Origin: Deltaproteobacteria bacterium HGW-Deltaproteobacteria-1
GTDB lineage: Bacteria; Desulfobacterota; Syntrophia; Syntrophales; Smithellaceae
Reading direction: 5' to 3'
Assembly (NCBI GenBank): GCA_002840635.1
Contig: PHBN01000017.1
Coordinates: forward strand, 1-33,319
DNA: 33,319 nt
The stretch's first letter is position 1; every line of letters starts with the position of its first letter. Made by a program: the position numbers and the translations under genes. This document shows positions 32,481-33,319 of this stretch, piece after piece. A model generated the notes under the pieces. That model had not been told where the DNA came from and did no database searches. It saw nothing but the letters and a program-made list of their open reading frames with translations.

Positions 32481-33245
32481 TTATTCGTGCATATCCATTC
32501 GGGGCAGTATTAGATCAGGAACCAAAAATGGCCGTTCCTGTTCATTTCCGAATGTGCCGGGGATCCAATAAAGAATTTCATCCTTCATGTCTTCTGTACA
32601 TGGGAGCAGGTTCGATAGCACAATAAAGCTTGCTTCCATTAATCGTGCCTTTTCTGCGAGGTAGGGAATCTGATCGATATTGCTTTTCATAATGACAAAT
32701 TCCAGACCGACAACGGGATTTTTCCTGCACATCTTTGCACGCATCATGTTCATTTCCTTGATGTTCTCATCGACACACATGAGGTTACCGCCAAGGCGGA
32801 TAGCTTCATATGATGTCTGTGTTGTTCCATCCAGGGAAACAACGAGCGTATCCAAACCGGCCTCTATGAACCCTCTTGCCACATCTTTATCGAGAAGATG
32901 TCCATTAGTTATGACTTCTGTTTTCAGACCCATTTCATGCGCAAGAGCAACCATGTTGACAATTTCAGGGTGTGTGAGAGGTTCCCCGATTCCCCAAAAT
33001 GCCATTGTATGCAAAGAGGGAAATTCCCTAAGATCGGAGAGCAACTTTCGATAAATGGTCAAATCCATGGATCCGATGGTTTCATCCCAGGAATTTCTTA
33101 TGCACGTACGGCATTTAAGGTTGCACACGGTGGTGGGCTCAATATAAATTTTGGTCAGAGGACGCTTTATTGAATCAAGAGAATGCCTTCCAAGAATGCC
33201 CTTTGACTGTCTGTCGTGACTATTTATTTCAAGTACGGTGCTCAT
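32481..33245 (-). pseudogene. Radical SAM protein (SPASM type), N-terminal part
   Basis: Starts MSTVLEINSHDRQ. The radical SAM cluster motif is EPTTVCNLKCRTCIRNSWDE (CxxxCxxC). FWGIGEPLTHPEIVNMV (GGEPL-like) and VVSLDGTTQTSYEAIRLGG follow, then GLEFVIMKSNIDQIPYLA. The frame ends at LPRMDMHE. The tail with auxiliary-cluster cysteines is found in another frame (32312-32480). It resembles SPASM maturases encoded beside tungsten-dependent aldehyde:ferredoxin oxidoreductases, which is a recollection rather than proof. Only 74 nt of upstream sequence is present. Confidence 0.8.
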
Positions 33246-33319
33246 TTCTCAAGCCAGTTACCATGAATGTTTAGTTTAGGTCAGTCTTGGAATATCTTGA
33301 TGCAACTATTTTTTTATAA

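Overview
The window reads as a piece of chromosome from a strictly anaerobic, probably deltaproteobacterial (Desulfobacterota, Syntrophus/Smithella-like) bacterium. That placement is an inference from gene content: a glycyl radical enzyme, a complete set of V/A-type ATPase genes, an acyl-CoA dehydrogenase beside an acetoacetate-decarboxylase-like gene, anaerobic radical SAM proteins, FmdE-family proteins and thiol-based metal(loid) handling genes. No rRNA, tRNA, CRISPR array or intact transposase was seen.

Layout. 1-1558: 3' part of a glycyl radical (pyruvate formate-lyase-like) enzyme. 1732-9746: V/A-type ATPase operon in the order G/H-C-I-K-F-E-A-B-D behind a consensus sigma-70 promoter (TTGACA-17-TATAAT). 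9796-10574: a two-module RsbRD_N-like protein. 10686-12173 (minus): a DedA membrane protein and an unrecognised duplicated-domain protein with a HELHE motif. 12467-13428: a DUF5692-like membrane protein. 13707-15542 (minus): a Tat-exported alkaline-phosphatase-superfamily hydrolase. 16087-18185 (minus): acetoacetate-decarboxylase-like protein followed by acyl-CoA dehydrogenase. 18449-19565 (minus): a broken B12-binding/radical SAM protein. 19849-22182 (minus): DUF3795, MBL-fold and DUF6125-like proteins. 22618-30440: a long plus-strand cluster that looks like an arsenic/metal and thiol-redox module (ArsR regulator, CAKC mini-thioredoxin, ArsP/DUF318 permease, ProC-like oxidoreductase, DGC zinc-binding protein, periplasmic thioredoxin, CcdA, ArsC, CDF efflux pump, TauE/SafE permease, FmdE). 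30565-31968: a dihydrolipoamide-dehydrogenase-like flavoprotein, then fragments of a second fmdE and a second arsR. 32312-33245 (minus): a broken radical SAM/SPASM gene.

The most striking property is a recurring lesion. At least ten loci lose a precise internal segment and change frame at that point, while the flanking coding sequence stays perfectly conserved. Missing pieces include the V-ATPase C/I gene junction, the subunit I linker, about 47 nt of subunit B around its P-loop-equivalent segment, about 35 residues of the first RsbRD_N module, the CxxxCxxC core of the B12-radical SAM protein, part of the SPASM protein, and nearly all of a second fmdE and a second arsR. Because conserved residues are physically absent, recoding cannot rescue these genes. 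Collapsed scaffold gaps or misassembly is the leading explanation; real clustered deletion is the alternative. The ATPase may therefore be intact in the living organism.

The metalloid/thiol cluster is the best candidate for an under-described system. It combines cytoplasmic arsenate reduction (ArsC), a CSCS-motif permease, electron delivery across the membrane (CcdA to a periplasmic CIPC thioredoxin), a zinc-binding DGC protein and a ProC-like dehydrogenase lacking the family signature, under an ArsR-type promoter whose -10 lies inside an inverted repeat.
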